Positions 8,147-17,474 are shown, counted from the stretch's first letter. The stretch is DNA of 64,000 nucleotides from Caulobacter sp. FWC26 (GCF_002742645.2 NZ_CP033875.1:2892001-2956000); one strand, 5' to 3'. A program made the numbers and translations. The notes: a model not told the origin generated them from the letters alone.

Positions 8147-10945
8147 GTGAGCCGTAAACTCGCCCTCGTCGGCGTCCTTGGCCTGTTGTCGGCCGGCGCG
8201 GCGCACGCGCAGCAGGTCCAGCCGGCCACGACGCCACAGACGGCGCCGCCGGCCTCCCCGTCGCCGGACCTGGAAGACACCGAGGTCGAGGCCGTCACCA
8301 TCACCGCCAGCGGCAAGCCGTTCGGCGCGGTGCTGGGCGACATTTCGCCAGAAGAGACCTTCACCGCCGCCGACGTCCGCGCCATCGGCGTCAGTTCGGT
8401 GGAAGACCTGCTGACCGAACTCCAGCCCCAGACCACCAGCGGCCTTGGCGGCGATCCGGTGATCCTGCTGAATGGCCGTCGCATCTCGGGACGCGGCGAG
8501 ATCCGCGACCTCCCTAGCGAGGCGATCCAGCGCGTCGAGGTCCTGCCCGAGGAGGTCGCGCTCAAATACGGCTACTCGGCCGACCAGAAGGTCGTGAACA
8601 TCGTGCTGCGCCAGCGCTTCCGCGCCTCGACCGTCGACGCCACCGTGGGCGGCTCGACCGATGGCGGGCAGATGACCGAGCAGCTCAACTGGAGCCGGCT
8701 GCAGCTGAACCGGAATGGCCGCACCAACCTCTCGGTCAAGATCCAGAATAGTGACGCCTTGCTGGAAAGCGACCGTGATCTGGTCAGTCGCTCCAGCACC
8801 GGCCTCTATGACTTCTCGGGCAACGTTACGCCGGTCGGCGGCGGCGCCCTCACCAACCTCAGCGCCCTGGCGGGAACGCCCGTGAGCGTGGCGGGCGTTC
8901 CGATTTCGGCCGCCGCCGGCGCCCCGAGCCTGGCGGGTTTCCTGCCGGGCGCGAACCGCGCCAACGTGAGCGACATCACCGACGACCGCACGCTACTGCC
9001 CCGCAACCGGCAGCTGACGATCAACAGCGTCACCAATCGCTACATCCTCGACAACGTCTCGGCGACCCTGAACCTCAGCCTGACCGGGTCGGAGAACGAC
9101 TCGTTGCAAGGCCCCGCGCGGGCGCGCCTGACTCTGCCCGCCGCCAGCCCCTTCTCGCCGTTCGGCCAGGATGTTTTGCTGTATCGCTATCTCGGCGGCC
9201 AGGACGCCCTGGGCCAGACATCGCGAAATCTCGCCGGCCACGCCGGCTTCACGCTGAACCGCGACACTGAGCAGCTACGCCTGTCCCTGACCGGCAACTA
9301 CGATCGCGCGATCAACAAGACCGAAACCGATCGCAGCGTCGACGTCAGCGCCCTGCAAGCGCGCCTGACGGGCCTGGAGGCCGGGCTGAACCCGTTCGGC
9401 GCCCTCCCCGCCCTGCCGCTCAACACCGACCGCGCCAAGTCGACGACCGACACCGCCGACCTGCAATTCGTCGCCAACCGCGCCCTGGCCAAGCTGAAGG
9501 CCGGCGACCTGTCGACGACCTTGAAGCTCGGCGCGACGGGCTCACGCCTGGAGGCGACCTCGGTCCGCTCGGGCGTCCAGAGCGACAGCACCTTGTCGCG
9601 CGGCGAGGGCGACGTTCAGCTCAGCTTCGACCTGCCCCTGGCCAGCCGACGCAAGGGCGTCCACGCCGCGCTCGGCGACCTGTCGGCCAACCTGAACCTC
9701 GCCGCCCGCCAGGTTTCCGACTTCGGGACCCTGACCACGGTGGGCGGCGGCGTGAACTGGTCGCCAGTCCGGCCGCTCAGCTTCATCGCCTCGGCCACCC
9801 GTCAGGAGAACGCGCCGAGCATCGCCCAACTCGGCAATCCGCTGATCGTAACGCCCGGCAGCCAGGTCTTCGACTATGTGCGCGGGACCAGCGTGGACGT
9901 CACCCGCGTCAGCGGCGGCAATCCGGATCTTCGCGGCGAGACGCGAAATGTCCTGCGCCTGGGCGCCACCTACAAGCCCGAGAAGATCCAGGGCCTGTCC
10001 CTGACCGCCAACTACAGCCGCACGCGGATCGACAACCCCGTCGCCGGCTTCCCGGCCGCCACGGCCGCCGTCGAGGCCGCGTTCCCGGACCGCTTCACGC
10101 GCGACAGCGACGGCGTCCTGACCCGCATCGACACCCGACCGGTCAACTTCCAGAAGCGCGAGCGCGAACAGATCCGCTGGGGGTTCAACCTCTCGCGCCA
10201 GATCGGCAAGGCTCCGCCGCCGCCGCCCGGAGGCTGGCGCGGACGCCAGGGCGCCGCATCGGACCGCGCCCCGACGCCGGGTCCGGCGCCCGACAGCACG
10301 TCCGAGACCAACGCGCCGCAGCCGGCGACCGGCGCAGCGCCGGCCACCGGAGAGGAGGCTTCGCGTCCGCCCGGCGGCGATGGACAACGCTTTAGCGGGG
10401 GCGGCGGACGCGGTTTCGGCGGCGGCGGCTTTGGTCGCGGCGGCGGCAATCCGCGCGCCACGCGTCTGCAGTTGGCGCTGTTCCACACGGTCCATCTGAA
10501 GGAACGTGTGACCATCGCCGACGGGCTGCCGGTTCTGGACCTGCTGAACGGTGACGTGCTCGGATCGGGCGGCGGTCAGCCGCGTCACGAGGTCGAGGCC
10601 CAGGCCGGGATCACCCGCTATGGCCTCGGCGCCCGGCTCACCGCCAACTGGAAAAGCGGGACGCACGTCGACGGCGGCGTCGGCGGCGCGACCACGGCCC
10701 TCGACTTCTCCAGCCTGGCGACCGTCAATCTGCGCCTGTTCGCCGATCTGGGCGTACGGCGCGAACTGGTCCAAGCCCATCCGCTGCTGCGCGGCGTGCG
10801 CCTGAGCCTGGCCGTCAACAACCTGTTCGACGCCGAGACCAAGGTTCGCGACGCCAACGGCGTGACCCCGCTCACCTACCAGCCCGACTACCTGGATCCG
10901 CGCGGCCGCGTCGTGCAGTTCACGGTGAGGAAGCTGCTGTTCTAG
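8147..10945 (+). CDS. TonB-dependent-receptor-like outer-membrane protein
   Basis: A 932-aa protein starting at GTG 8147 behind GGAGGCG. Signal peptide residues 1-22, then a Pro-rich linker, a TonB-box-like stretch (EVEAVTITASG) and a plug domain (VEDLLTELQPQT through INRVEV-like QRVEVLPEEVALKYGY and VVNIVLRQRF). The rest has the alternating pattern of an outer-membrane beta barrel and ends in aromatic VQFTVRKLLF, typical for Bam recognition. Around residues 680-770 there is a Pro/Ala then Gly-rich insertion (SGGGGRGFGGGGFGRGGG) interrupting the barrel, unusual for classical receptors. Located between a GH15 hydrolase and trehalose synthesis genes, so a glucan or disaccharide ligand is conceivable; this is inference. 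Confidence 0.85.
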   Translation: MSRKLALVGVLGLLSAGAAHAQQVQPATTPQTAPPASPSPDLEDTEVEAVTITASGKPFGAVLGDISPEETFTAADVRAIGVSSVEDLLTELQPQTTSGLGGDPVILLNGRRISGRGEIRDLPSEAIQRVEVLPEEVALKYGYSADQKVVNIVLRQRFRASTVDATVGGSTDGGQMTEQLNWSRLQLNRNGRTNLSVKIQNSDALLESDRDLVSRSSTGLYDFSGNVTPVGGGALTNLSALAGTPVSVAGVPISAAAGAPSLAGFLPGANRANVSDITDDRTLLPRNRQLTINSVTNRYILDNVSATLNLSLTGSENDSLQGPARARLTLPAASPFSPFGQDVLLYRYLGGQDALGQTSRNLAGHAGFTLNRDTEQLRLSLTGNYDRAINKTETDRSVDVSALQARLTGLEAGLNPFGALPALPLNTDRAKSTTDTADLQFVANRALAKLKAGDLSTTLKLGATGSRLEATSVRSGVQSDSTLSRGEGDVQLSFDLPLASRRKGVHAALGDLSANLNLAARQVSDFGTLTTVGGGVNWSPVRPLSFIASATRQENAPSIAQLGNPLIVTPGSQVFDYVRGTSVDVTRVSGGNPDLRGETRNVLRLGATYKPEKIQGLSLTANYSRTRIDNPVAGFPAATAAVEAAFPDRFTRDSDGVLTRIDTRPVNFQKREREQIRWGFNLSRQIGKAPPPPPGGWRGRQGAASDRAPTPGPAPDSTSETNAPQPATGAAPATGEEASRPPGGDGQRFSGGGGRGFGGGGFGRGGGNPRATRLQLALFHTVHLKERVTIADGLPVLDLLNGDVLGSGGGQPRHEVEAQAGITRYGLGARLTANWKSGTHVDGGVGGATTALDFSSLATVNLRLFADLGVRRELVQAHPLLRGVRLSLAVNNLFDAETKVRDANGVTPLTYQPDYLDPRGRVVQFTVRKLLF

Positions 10946-11063
10946 GCACGGACAGCGGCCCCACCTGCCTTTTGATCACGCCCGCTTGACCGTCGGCCGG
11001 GATCGAACGCCGCCGTTCCGCGTTCTGACCCCCATGTTGCTTACAGCTGAGGGGGTTCTCGCC

Positions 11064-11843
11064 ATGACCGTGGCCATGCCGGCCGCGCGGACGGAGTCCG
11101 CCAATCTGCCCACGCCGCCCGGCGACCTGCCCCGCCGGGCCGCCCTTTTCCTGGATCTGGACGGCACCTTGGCCCCGATCATGCCGCGTCCCGACGACGT
11201 GGGGCCTGACCCCGCCCGCGCCCGCTTGCTGAGCCTTGCGCGCGAGAGGCTGAACGGACGTGTCGCCGTCGTCAGCGGGCGGTCACTCCCCGACCTCGAT
11301 CACATTCTCAGCCGGGGCGTGCCCGCGATTGGCGCGGTGCACGGCCTTGTGCGGCGCTCGGCCGACGGGATCGTCACCACGCTTGAGCCCCACCCTGGCC
11401 TCGAAGACGCCCGCCGGATCCTGGGTGAACTGGCGCATTGCGACCGAGGCCTGTTGTTCGAGGACAAGGCCCTCAGCGTCGCGCTGCACTATCGCAACGC
11501 GCCCAACGCCGCCGAAGCGGTGATTGAGGCCGCTGAACGTCTTTCCCGCGCGACAGGGCTTATCCTGCAACTCGGCGACATGGTGGCCGAGTTGCGCACG
11601 CCCGGCGCGGACAAGGGGGCGGCGGTCGCCGCCTTCCTGCGCGAACCGCCGTTCCTGGGCGCGACTCCCATCTTCGTCGGCGACGACCTGACCGACGAGG
11701 ATGGCTTCGCCGCCGCTGAACGCCTGGGCGGCTTCGGCGTACTGGTCGGCGAACCGCGCCCGACCACCGCCCGCTATCGCCTATCTGACACCCGCGACGT
11801 CAGCCGCTGGCTGCAAACCCTCACCGCGCCGGTGACCGCATGA
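11064..11843 (+). CDS. otsB: Trehalose-6-phosphate phosphatase
   Basis: A 259-aa HAD-superfamily phosphatase that removes phosphate from trehalose 6-phosphate. Motif I is FLDLDGTLAP near residue 31, and the C-terminal motif IV is FVGDDLTDEDGF near residue 205. Earlier in-frame starts (10986, 11034) exist, but ATG 11064 follows a GAGGGGG tract and gives the usual family length. Its stop overlaps the otsA start by four bases (ATGA), so the two enzymes are translationally coupled and made together. Order otsB then otsA matches many proteobacteria. Confidence 0.93.
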   Translation: MTVAMPAARTESANLPTPPGDLPRRAALFLDLDGTLAPIMPRPDDVGPDPARARLLSLARERLNGRVAVVSGRSLPDLDHILSRGVPAIGAVHGLVRRSADGIVTTLEPHPGLEDARRILGELAHCDRGLLFEDKALSVALHYRNAPNAAEAVIEAAERLSRATGLILQLGDMVAELRTPGADKGAAVAAFLREPPFLGATPIFVGDDLTDEDGFAAAERLGGFGVLVGEPRPTTARYRLSDTRDVSRWLQTLTAPVTA

Positions 11844-13327
11844 GCCGGTTGATCGTGGTCTCCAACCGGGTGAACCCGCCCAATCCCGCCGACGGCGAAA
11901 GCTCGACGGGCGGCCTGGCCATGGCGCTCGCGGCGGCTCTGCGCGAGTATTCCGGCATCTGGTTTGGCTGGAGCGGCAAAACCGTTCCTGAGTTCAGCGG
12001 CCAGTTGAACATGCAGCGGATCGACGGCGTCACCGTCGCCACCGTCGATCTCGAGGAGACTGACTATCAGGAGTACTACAACGGCTACGCCAACAAGACG
12101 CTGTGGCCGCTGTTCCACTATCGCGTAGACCTGACCGCCTACGACCGCTCGTTCGGGCAGGGCTATGACCGGGTCAACCGCCTGTTCGCCGAGACCCTGC
12201 TGCCGCTGATCGAGCCAGACGACATCGTCTGGATCCACGACTATCACCTGATCCCCCTGGCGCGAGAGCTTCGCCGACTGGGCGTCACTAACCGGATCGG
12301 GTTCTTCCTGCACATCCCGTGGCCGGCGCATCAGCTGGTGGTCACCCTGCCCCGCCACCGGCAACTGGTGGAGGCTCTTTTCGACTACGACCTGATCGGC
12401 TTCCAGACCGAGGAGTCGCTTCAGGCTTTCGAAGGCTACGTTTTCTCAGAGGTCGAGGGCTCCAAGACCGAACGGGGCGAGCTTGTGGCGTTCGGCAAGC
12501 GCGCCCGGGCGGCGGCGTTCCCGATTGGCGTCGACGCCCAGGACTTCGCCCGCCTCGTCGACGGCGACACCGCTCGCAAGGTCTACGACCGCATGATGGC
12601 CCACAGCGTGTTTCGTAAGATGGTGGTGGGCGTCGACCGGCTGGACTACTCGAAGGGGCTTGAAGAGCGCCTCATCGGCTTCGAGCGCTTCCTGCACGAC
12701 CACCCCGAGCTTCGCCGCGAAGTGATGCTCTTGCAGATCGCCCCGATCTCTCGCGACGAGGTCGAGGCCTATCAGGACCTGCGCGTGCGGCTCGACGGCC
12801 TGATCGGGCGCATCAACGGCGCCTATGCCGAGATGGACTTCACCCCCATCCGCTGGGTCAACCGCTCCTACCGTCGTGACGAACTGGCCGGCGTCTATCG
12901 CGCCAGCAAGGCCGCGCTGGTGACCCCGCTGCGCGACGGCATGAATCTGGTCGCCAAGGAGTTTGTCGCCGCCCAGGATCCGGAAGACCCCGGCGTGCTG
13001 ATCCTCTCGCGCTTCGCCGGCGCGGCGCGTCAGATGAAGGACGCCCTGATCATCAATCCCAACAGCCCGGAAGAGGTCTCCGACGCGCTGGACAGGGCCC
13101 TGTCGATGGATCTGACCGAGCGCCAGCGCCGGTGGCGGACCCTGTTCGACAACGTCCAGCGCGAGGACGTCACCGCATGGCGCGACGACTTCGTTTCGGC
13201 GCTGAAGGGCGAGTCGATTTCGGACACGGCCACCGCCCCGCTCCCGAGACCTCGCGTGCAGAGCCTGGACACCGCTGCAAAGGCCCTGAAGGCCCGCAAC
13301 ACCGAGGCGCAGGACGTCAGAGCCTGA
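11840..13327 (+). CDS. otsA: Trehalose-6-phosphate synthase
   Basis: A 495-aa GT20 retaining glycosyltransferase that joins UDP-glucose and glucose 6-phosphate to give trehalose 6-phosphate. Typical segments: SNRVNPP at the N-terminus, WIHDYHLIPLA near residue 132, GFFLHIPWPA near residue 154, VVGVDRLDYSKGLEER near residue 258 and LRDGMNLVAKEFVAAQ near residue 366. Overlaps otsB by 4 bp. Together with the upstream GH15 enzyme this gives both synthesis and breakdown of trehalose, an osmo- and desiccation protectant. Confidence 0.96.
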   Translation: MSRLIVVSNRVNPPNPADGESSTGGLAMALAAALREYSGIWFGWSGKTVPEFSGQLNMQRIDGVTVATVDLEETDYQEYYNGYANKTLWPLFHYRVDLTAYDRSFGQGYDRVNRLFAETLLPLIEPDDIVWIHDYHLIPLARELRRLGVTNRIGFFLHIPWPAHQLVVTLPRHRQLVEALFDYDLIGFQTEESLQAFEGYVFSEVEGSKTERGELVAFGKRARAAAFPIGVDAQDFARLVDGDTARKVYDRMMAHSVFRKMVVGVDRLDYSKGLEERLIGFERFLHDHPELRREVMLLQIAPISRDEVEAYQDLRVRLDGLIGRINGAYAEMDFTPIRWVNRSYRRDELAGVYRASKAALVTPLRDGMNLVAKEFVAAQDPEDPGVLILSRFAGAARQMKDALIINPNSPEEVSDALDRALSMDLTERQRRWRTLFDNVQREDVTAWRDDFVSALKGESISDTATAPLPRPRVQSLDTAAKALKARNTEAQDVRA

Positions 13328-13356
13328 GACTGCCCACGACGCCGAAGGGCCTGGAC

Positions 13357-13719
13357 CTACTCGCCCATCTCGTCGATGAGCTTCTTGAGCTTGGCGACTT
13401 CGTCGGGCTTGAGCGGCCGATGTTGGGCGAAGTGGCTGATCAGCGGCGCCAGCTGGCCGTCAAACAGGCGATCTAGAAGTCCCTGGCTTTCAGCCTGGAC
13501 ATAGGCGCTGCGGTCGACCAGCGGACGATAGCCGTGTTTGCCGTCGGCGCGCTCGGAGCGGATCGCCTTCTTCTTCAGCAGGCGATTGATCAGCGTCTTG
13601 ACGGTGGCTTCGCCCCAATTTTGCGCGGCGCCGACCTCGGCGACCAGCTCGTCGGCCGATAACGGCGAGCGGCGCCAGAGCGCTTCCATCACATGGGCTT
13701 CGGCGGCGGTGATGTGCAT
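13357..13719 (-). CDS. BlaI/MecI/CopY-family transcriptional repressor
   Basis: A 120-aa winged-helix repressor. The N-terminal 70 residues match the BlaI fold (ITAAEAHVMEALWRRSPLSA, then LINRLLKKKAIRSERADGK as recognition helix and wing) and the C-terminal helices form the dimerisation part. Canonical BlaI/MecI proteins are cleaved after a BlaR/MecR membrane protease senses a signal, but no such gene adjoins this one, so it is an orphan regulator here. A palindrome just upstream of its start may be its own operator. Convergent with otsA, 30 bp apart. Confidence 0.88.
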   Translation of the reverse strand: MHITAAEAHVMEALWRRSPLSADELVAEVGAAQNWGEATVKTLINRLLKKKAIRSERADGKHGYRPLVDRSAYVQAESQGLLDRLFDGQLAPLISHFAQHRPLKPDEVAKLKKLIDEMGE

Positions 13720-13724
13720 GACGC

Positions 13725-13736
13725 TTACATCCGTAA
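13725..13736. promoter_or_regulatory. Short palindrome before the BlaI-type gene
   Basis: TTACATCCGTAA (TTAC/GTAA arms) ends 6 bp before the repressor start; CGTAAT at 13732 and ATTACG at 13761 form a second, wider dyad. Either could be an autoregulatory operator. Location is the main support. Confidence 0.3.
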
Positions 13737-13871
13737 TTCAACGCGAAACGCTATACCGGTTATTACGCCTGTCAAGCCGTGGCGAGCGCGATGTCGCCCG
13801 CTCTGAGCGAGGGCTGGGCAAAGGACGGGTCCGTATTTCCGATGCGCAGGCGTCTCAGCCCCGATTGTCAA

Positions 13872-13886
13872 TGACACCGGTTTCCA
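13872..13886 (+). promoter_or_regulatory. Hexuronate-regulon operator (LacI-type motif)
   Basis: TGACACCGGTTTCCA, identical to the site at 34213-34227 next to the LacI-family gene and differing by one base from those at 26616 and 32997. It lies 62 bp before the hydratase-family gene and should control it together with the transporter gene behind it. Confidence 0.75.
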
Positions 13887-13948
13887 TTACAGACATCGCA
13901 ATCCCTGCAAAGCGGGGAAAGTGCCGGATTCGAGGGAGGACTTGCGGC

Positions 13949-14767
13949 GTGACCGTTTCTGAGGCCGACAGCGAGGTTTTCGCCCCCGCGGCCATCGCCC
14001 CCCAATTCGTCAAGGCTCGTCAGCAGGGCGTCAGCGTTCCAGGCTATCCAGGCGGCGTCATCCCCCCCAGCATGGCCGACGGCTACGCGGTCCAGGACAT
14101 CGCAATCGACCTCTGGCCCGACGAACTGGTCGGCTGGAAGGTGGGTCTCGTGCCGCCGCAGCACCGCGAGCGCCTGGGCGCCGAACGGCTGGCCGGCTGC
14201 ATCTTCAAGTCCAAGGTGCAGCAGGCGTCGTCCGAGAAGCCGAACACGTTCCGCGCCATCGCCGGCGGCTTCTGCGCGGTCGAGGCCGAGTTCATCATCC
14301 GCCTGGGTAAGGACGCGCCGGAAGGCAAGACCGAGTGGACCGCCGAGGAAGCCGCCGACTATGTGGGCGAGCTGCTGGTCGGCGTCGAGATCGCCGGCAG
14401 CCCCCTGAAGACCATCAATGCGCTCGGCCCCACCGTGGTGGCGTCAGACTTCGGCAACAATGATGGTCAGATCATTGGTCAGGCCATTTCCAACTGGCGC
14501 GACATCGCCTGGGAGGATATGCCGGTCGAGACCTTCATCAACGGCAAGTCGGTGGGTACCGCGACGGCCGCGACCATTCCGGGTTCGCCGCTCGCAGCGC
14601 TGGCCTTCCTGCTCGGAACCGTCGCCGCGCGCGGCAAGCCGCTGAAGAAGGGCCAGATCGTCACGACAGGCGCGACCACCGGGATTCACGACGTGGTCGC
14701 CGGCGACGTCGCCCATGTGAGTTTCGGCCCGTTCGGAACCGTGGATTGCGTAGCCGTCCCGGCCTGA
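13949..14767 (+). CDS. 2-keto-4-pentenoate hydratase / FAH-superfamily protein in hexuronate regulon
   Basis: A 272-aa protein of the 2-oxopent-4-enoate hydratase branch of the fumarylacetoacetate hydrolase superfamily. Start GTG 13949 follows GAGGGAGGA at good spacing. Family features: GWKVGLVPPQHRERLG near residue 58, AVEAEFIIRLGKD near residue 105 (metal-binding acidic residues expected here), VGVEIAGSPLKTI near residue 143, SDFGNNDGQIIGQ near residue 163 and GQIVTTGATTGIHDV near residue 236. It lies 44 bp before an ExuT-type transporter and behind a hexuronate operator, so it probably handles a uronate-derived 2-keto acid or related compound. The standard UxaC/UxuB/UxaA/KdgK/KdgA route has no step for it. 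Family is clear; substrate unknown. Confidence 0.82.
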   Translation: MTVSEADSEVFAPAAIAPQFVKARQQGVSVPGYPGGVIPPSMADGYAVQDIAIDLWPDELVGWKVGLVPPQHRERLGAERLAGCIFKSKVQQASSEKPNTFRAIAGGFCAVEAEFIIRLGKDAPEGKTEWTAEEAADYVGELLVGVEIAGSPLKTINALGPTVVASDFGNNDGQIIGQAISNWRDIAWEDMPVETFINGKSVGTATAATIPGSPLAALAFLLGTVAARGKPLKKGQIVTTGATTGIHDVVAGDVAHVSFGPFGTVDCVAVPA

Positions 14768-14811
14768 CGCCAACACCAACGCGATAAAAAACACAGGGGA
14801 AGGAAGCCAAG

Positions 14812-16089
14812 TTGATCGAGGTTCCAAAAGCGCCCGAACCCTCCGAGAAGATCGGACGGTATCGCTGGGTCATCGTCACGCTGCTGTTTCTGGCGATGGT
14901 CATCAACTATGTCGATCGCCAGACGATCGGCTTCCTGAAGACCGACCTGTCGCACGAGTTCGGCTGGAGCGAGAAGGACTACGCCAACCTCGTCTTCTAC
15001 TTCCAGCTCTCCTACGCCGTGGCCTACCTCGTCTGGGGTAAGATCATGGACAAGATCGGGGCGCGCTGGGGCTTCGGCATCGCCTTCCTGATCTGGCAAG
15101 TCGCGCACATCGCCCACGCCGGCGCGCGTGGCCTGACAGGCTTCATCTTCGCCCGCATGGCGCTGGGCGTCGGCGAGGCCGGAGGCTTCCCGGGCGGCAT
15201 CAAGGCCGTGACCGAGTGGTTCCCCAAGAAGGAGCGCGCCTTCGCCACCGGCATCTTCAACGCCGGCACCAATATCGGCGCCATCGTCACCCCGCTGGTC
15301 GTTCCGGCCATCGTGCTGACCTGGGGCTGGCAGATGGCGTTCATCGTCACGGGCGTCGCCGGTCTGATCTGGCTGCCGATCTGGCTGCTGGTCTATCGTA
15401 CGCCGCGCGAAACCAAGAACCTGTCCGCCGCCGAGCTGGCGCACATCGAGCAGGATCCGGCCGACCCGGTCGAAAAGATCGCCTGGACCAAACTGCTGAC
15501 CAAGCGCGAGACCTGGGCCTATGCCCTGGGCAAGTTCCTGATCGACCCGATCTGGTGGATGTTCCTGTTCTGGCTGCCGGATTTCCTGGGCAAGCGTTAT
15601 GGCCTGGACCTTAAGACTTTCGGCCCGCCGATCGTGGCGATCTATCTGCTGTCGGACGTCGGCAGCGTCGGCGGCGGCTGGCTATCCTCGCGCCTGCTCA
15701 AGAACGGCGCCTCGATCAACAAGGCCCGCAAGCTGACCATGCTGGTGTGTGCGCTGCTGGCCGTGCCGGTGATGTTCGCCTCCTACGCCAGCTCGGTCTG
15801 GCTGGCCGTGCTGATCATCGGTGTCGCCACCGCCGCCCACCAGGGCTTCTCGGCCAACCTCTACACCCTGCCGTCGGACGTGTTCCCGCGCGGGGCCGTG
15901 GGCTCGGTTGTCGGGATCGGCGGCATGCTGGGCGCGTTCGGCGGCATGGTGTTCTCCAAGTACATCGGCCAGGTGCTGGAAAGCATCGGCAGCTACACGC
16001 CGATCTTCATCGTGGCGGGCAGCGCCTATCTGGTCGCGCTGCTGGTCGTTCACCTGCTGGCGCCCAAGATGGAGCCGGTGAAGGTCTAG
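14812..16089 (+). CDS. exuT: MFS hexuronate transporter, ExuT type (anion:cation symporter family)
   Basis: A 425-aa, 12-helix major facilitator of the anion:cation symporter family that includes ExuT and other sugar-acid carriers. Start is TTG 14812, decided by the strong GGAAGGAAG just upstream. Diagnostic segments: RWVIVTLLFLAMVINYVDRQ in helix 1, MALGVGEAGGFPGGIKA in helix 4 and WFPKKERAFATGIFNAG before helix 5. Co-transcribed with the hydratase-family gene behind a shared operator, so hexuronate (galacturonate or glucuronate) uptake across the inner membrane is the best assignment. A strong terminator follows. Confidence 0.85.
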   Translation: MIEVPKAPEPSEKIGRYRWVIVTLLFLAMVINYVDRQTIGFLKTDLSHEFGWSEKDYANLVFYFQLSYAVAYLVWGKIMDKIGARWGFGIAFLIWQVAHIAHAGARGLTGFIFARMALGVGEAGGFPGGIKAVTEWFPKKERAFATGIFNAGTNIGAIVTPLVVPAIVLTWGWQMAFIVTGVAGLIWLPIWLLVYRTPRETKNLSAAELAHIEQDPADPVEKIAWTKLLTKRETWAYALGKFLIDPIWWMFLFWLPDFLGKRYGLDLKTFGPPIVAIYLLSDVGSVGGGWLSSRLLKNGASINKARKLTMLVCALLAVPVMFASYASSVWLAVLIIGVATAAHQGFSANLYTLPSDVFPRGAVGSVVGIGGMLGAFGGMVFSKYIGQVLESIGSYTPIFIVAGSAYLVALLVVHLLAPKMEPVKV

Positions 16090-16116
16090 TCACCGCGTTT
16101 CGATCGAGATCAATTT

Positions 16117-16145
16117 GGGCCGGGGAGCAATCCCCGGCCCTTTTT
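16117..16145 (+). terminator. Strong rho-independent terminator after exuT
   Basis: A perfect 10-bp stem GGGCCGGGGA / TCCCCGGCCC with a GCAA tetraloop (16127-16130), followed by five T. Confidence 0.92.
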
Positions 16146-16208
16146 GTTTGAACCCAGGACAGGGGATAACCGGCTGGCGCGGGGCGAAAAGCGCTCTAAG
16201 TAAGAGTC

Positions 16209-17435
16209 ATGCGCACGCCCTTGCTCACCGCCTCCGCCGCCCTCGCCGCCGCCTTGGCCGCCTGTGGTCCCGCTCCCGCTCAGCCCGGCCAGGCCGGCGC
16301 GCCGGTCGAGAGCCGCGCGCCGAACGCCCCGGAGCAGAAACCCGCCTTCGCCGGCCAGACCCGCGCGCCCGGCCTGAACTCCGCGATCAGCGGCCAGTAT
16401 CAGACGCTCGCCAGCGGCCTGGACCACCCCTGGGGCATGGCCTTCCTGCCGACCGGCGAGATCCTGGTGACCGAGCGGGCCGGCCGCCTGCGCGTCTATG
16501 GCAAGGACGGCAAGCTTTCCCCCGCCGTTACTGGCCTGCCGGCGATCTACGCCCAGGGCCAAGGCGGCCTGCTGGGCGTCGCCATCGATCCTGACTACGC
16601 CAAGAACGGCCTCGTCTACTGGTCCTACGCGGAGGAAACCGACGGCGTAAACGGCACGGCCGTGGCGCGTGGCAAGCTGGCCCTGGGCGCGGCGCCCAAG
16701 GTGGACGATGTGCAGGTGATCTGGCGCCAGACGCCGAAGATGGCCAGCGCCCTGCACTTCGGCGGCCGCCTGGTGTTTGGTCGTGACGGGAAGCTCTTCA
16801 TCACCACCGGCGAGCGATCGATCCCGGCCGGCCGTGTGCAGGCCCAGAACCTGGACGGCACCCTAGGCAAAGTCGTTCGGATCAACGCCGACGGCTCGAT
16901 CCCCAGCGACAATCCGTTCGTGAACACTGCCGGCGCCAAGCCGGACATCTGGTCGCTGGGCCATCGCAACATCCAATCGGCCACGCTGGATGCGCAGGGC
17001 CGCCTGTGGACCGTCGAGCACGGCGCACGCGGCGGCGACGAGCTGAACCGCCCAGAACCCGGCAAGAACTACGGCTGGCCGCTGATCACCTATGGCGAGG
17101 AGTATTCGGGCAAGCCGATCAGCGAAGGCGCGACGCAGAAGGCGGGGCTGGAACAACCCGTGTACTACTGGGACCCCGTCATCGCCCCGTCGGGCATGGC
17201 GCTCTATAACGGCGCCCTGTTCCCAGCGCTGAAGGGTAGCCTGCTGATCGGCTCGATGCGCGAGCAGCACGTCGCACGCCTGGTGCTCAAGGATGACAAG
17301 GTGGTCGGCGAGGAGCGCCTGTTCGCCGACATCGGCGGCCGCGTCCGCGACGTATCGGTCGGTCCCGACGGCGCGATTTACGTGCTGACCGACGAGGAAG
17401 ACGGCAAGCTGATCAGGATCACGCCGAAGGGCTGA
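16209..17435 (+). CDS. PQQ-dependent aldose sugar dehydrogenase, lipoprotein
   Basis: A 408-aa protein of the soluble glucose/aldose sugar dehydrogenase family (GSDH domain, six-bladed beta propeller, YliI-like). The N-terminus ends in [10 protein letters not shown], a lipobox, so it is probably anchored in the outer or inner membrane facing the periplasm. Propeller motifs include [20 protein letters not shown] near residue 73, [12 protein letters not shown] near residue 118, [19 protein letters not shown] near residue 180, [12 protein letters not shown] and [12 protein letters not shown] near residue 265, the last being the typical PQQ/calcium region. It oxidises aldoses with PQQ as cofactor; no pqq genes are in the window. 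Confidence 0.88.
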   Translation: MRTPLLTASAALAAALAACGPAPAQPGQAGAPVESRAPNAPEQKPAFAGQTRAPGLNSAISGQYQTLASGLDHPWGMAFLPTGEILVTERAGRLRVYGKDGKLSPAVTGLPAIYAQGQGGLLGVAIDPDYAKNGLVYWSYAEETDGVNGTAVARGKLALGAAPKVDDVQVIWRQTPKMASALHFGGRLVFGRDGKLFITTGERSIPAGRVQAQNLDGTLGKVVRINADGSIPSDNPFVNTAGAKPDIWSLGHRNIQSATLDAQGRLWTVEHGARGGDELNRPEPGKNYGWPLITYGEEYSGKPISEGATQKAGLEQPVYYWDPVIAPSGMALYNGALFPALKGSLLIGSMREQHVARLVLKDDKVVGEERLFADIGGRVRDVSVGPDGAIYVLTDEEDGKLIRITPKG

Positions 17436-17443
17436 TCGAAAAA

Positions 17444-17474
17444 GGGGGCCTGGGCGCCGACGCCGAGGCCCCTT
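17444..17474 (-). terminator. Shared terminator hairpin between the sugar dehydrogenase gene and arsN1
   Basis: GGGGCCT (17445-17451) pairs with AGGCCCC (17466-17472). On the minus strand the stem is followed by a T-run (AAAAA on plus at 17439-17443), so it best serves the arsenic genes, and may act in both directions. Confidence 0.65.
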
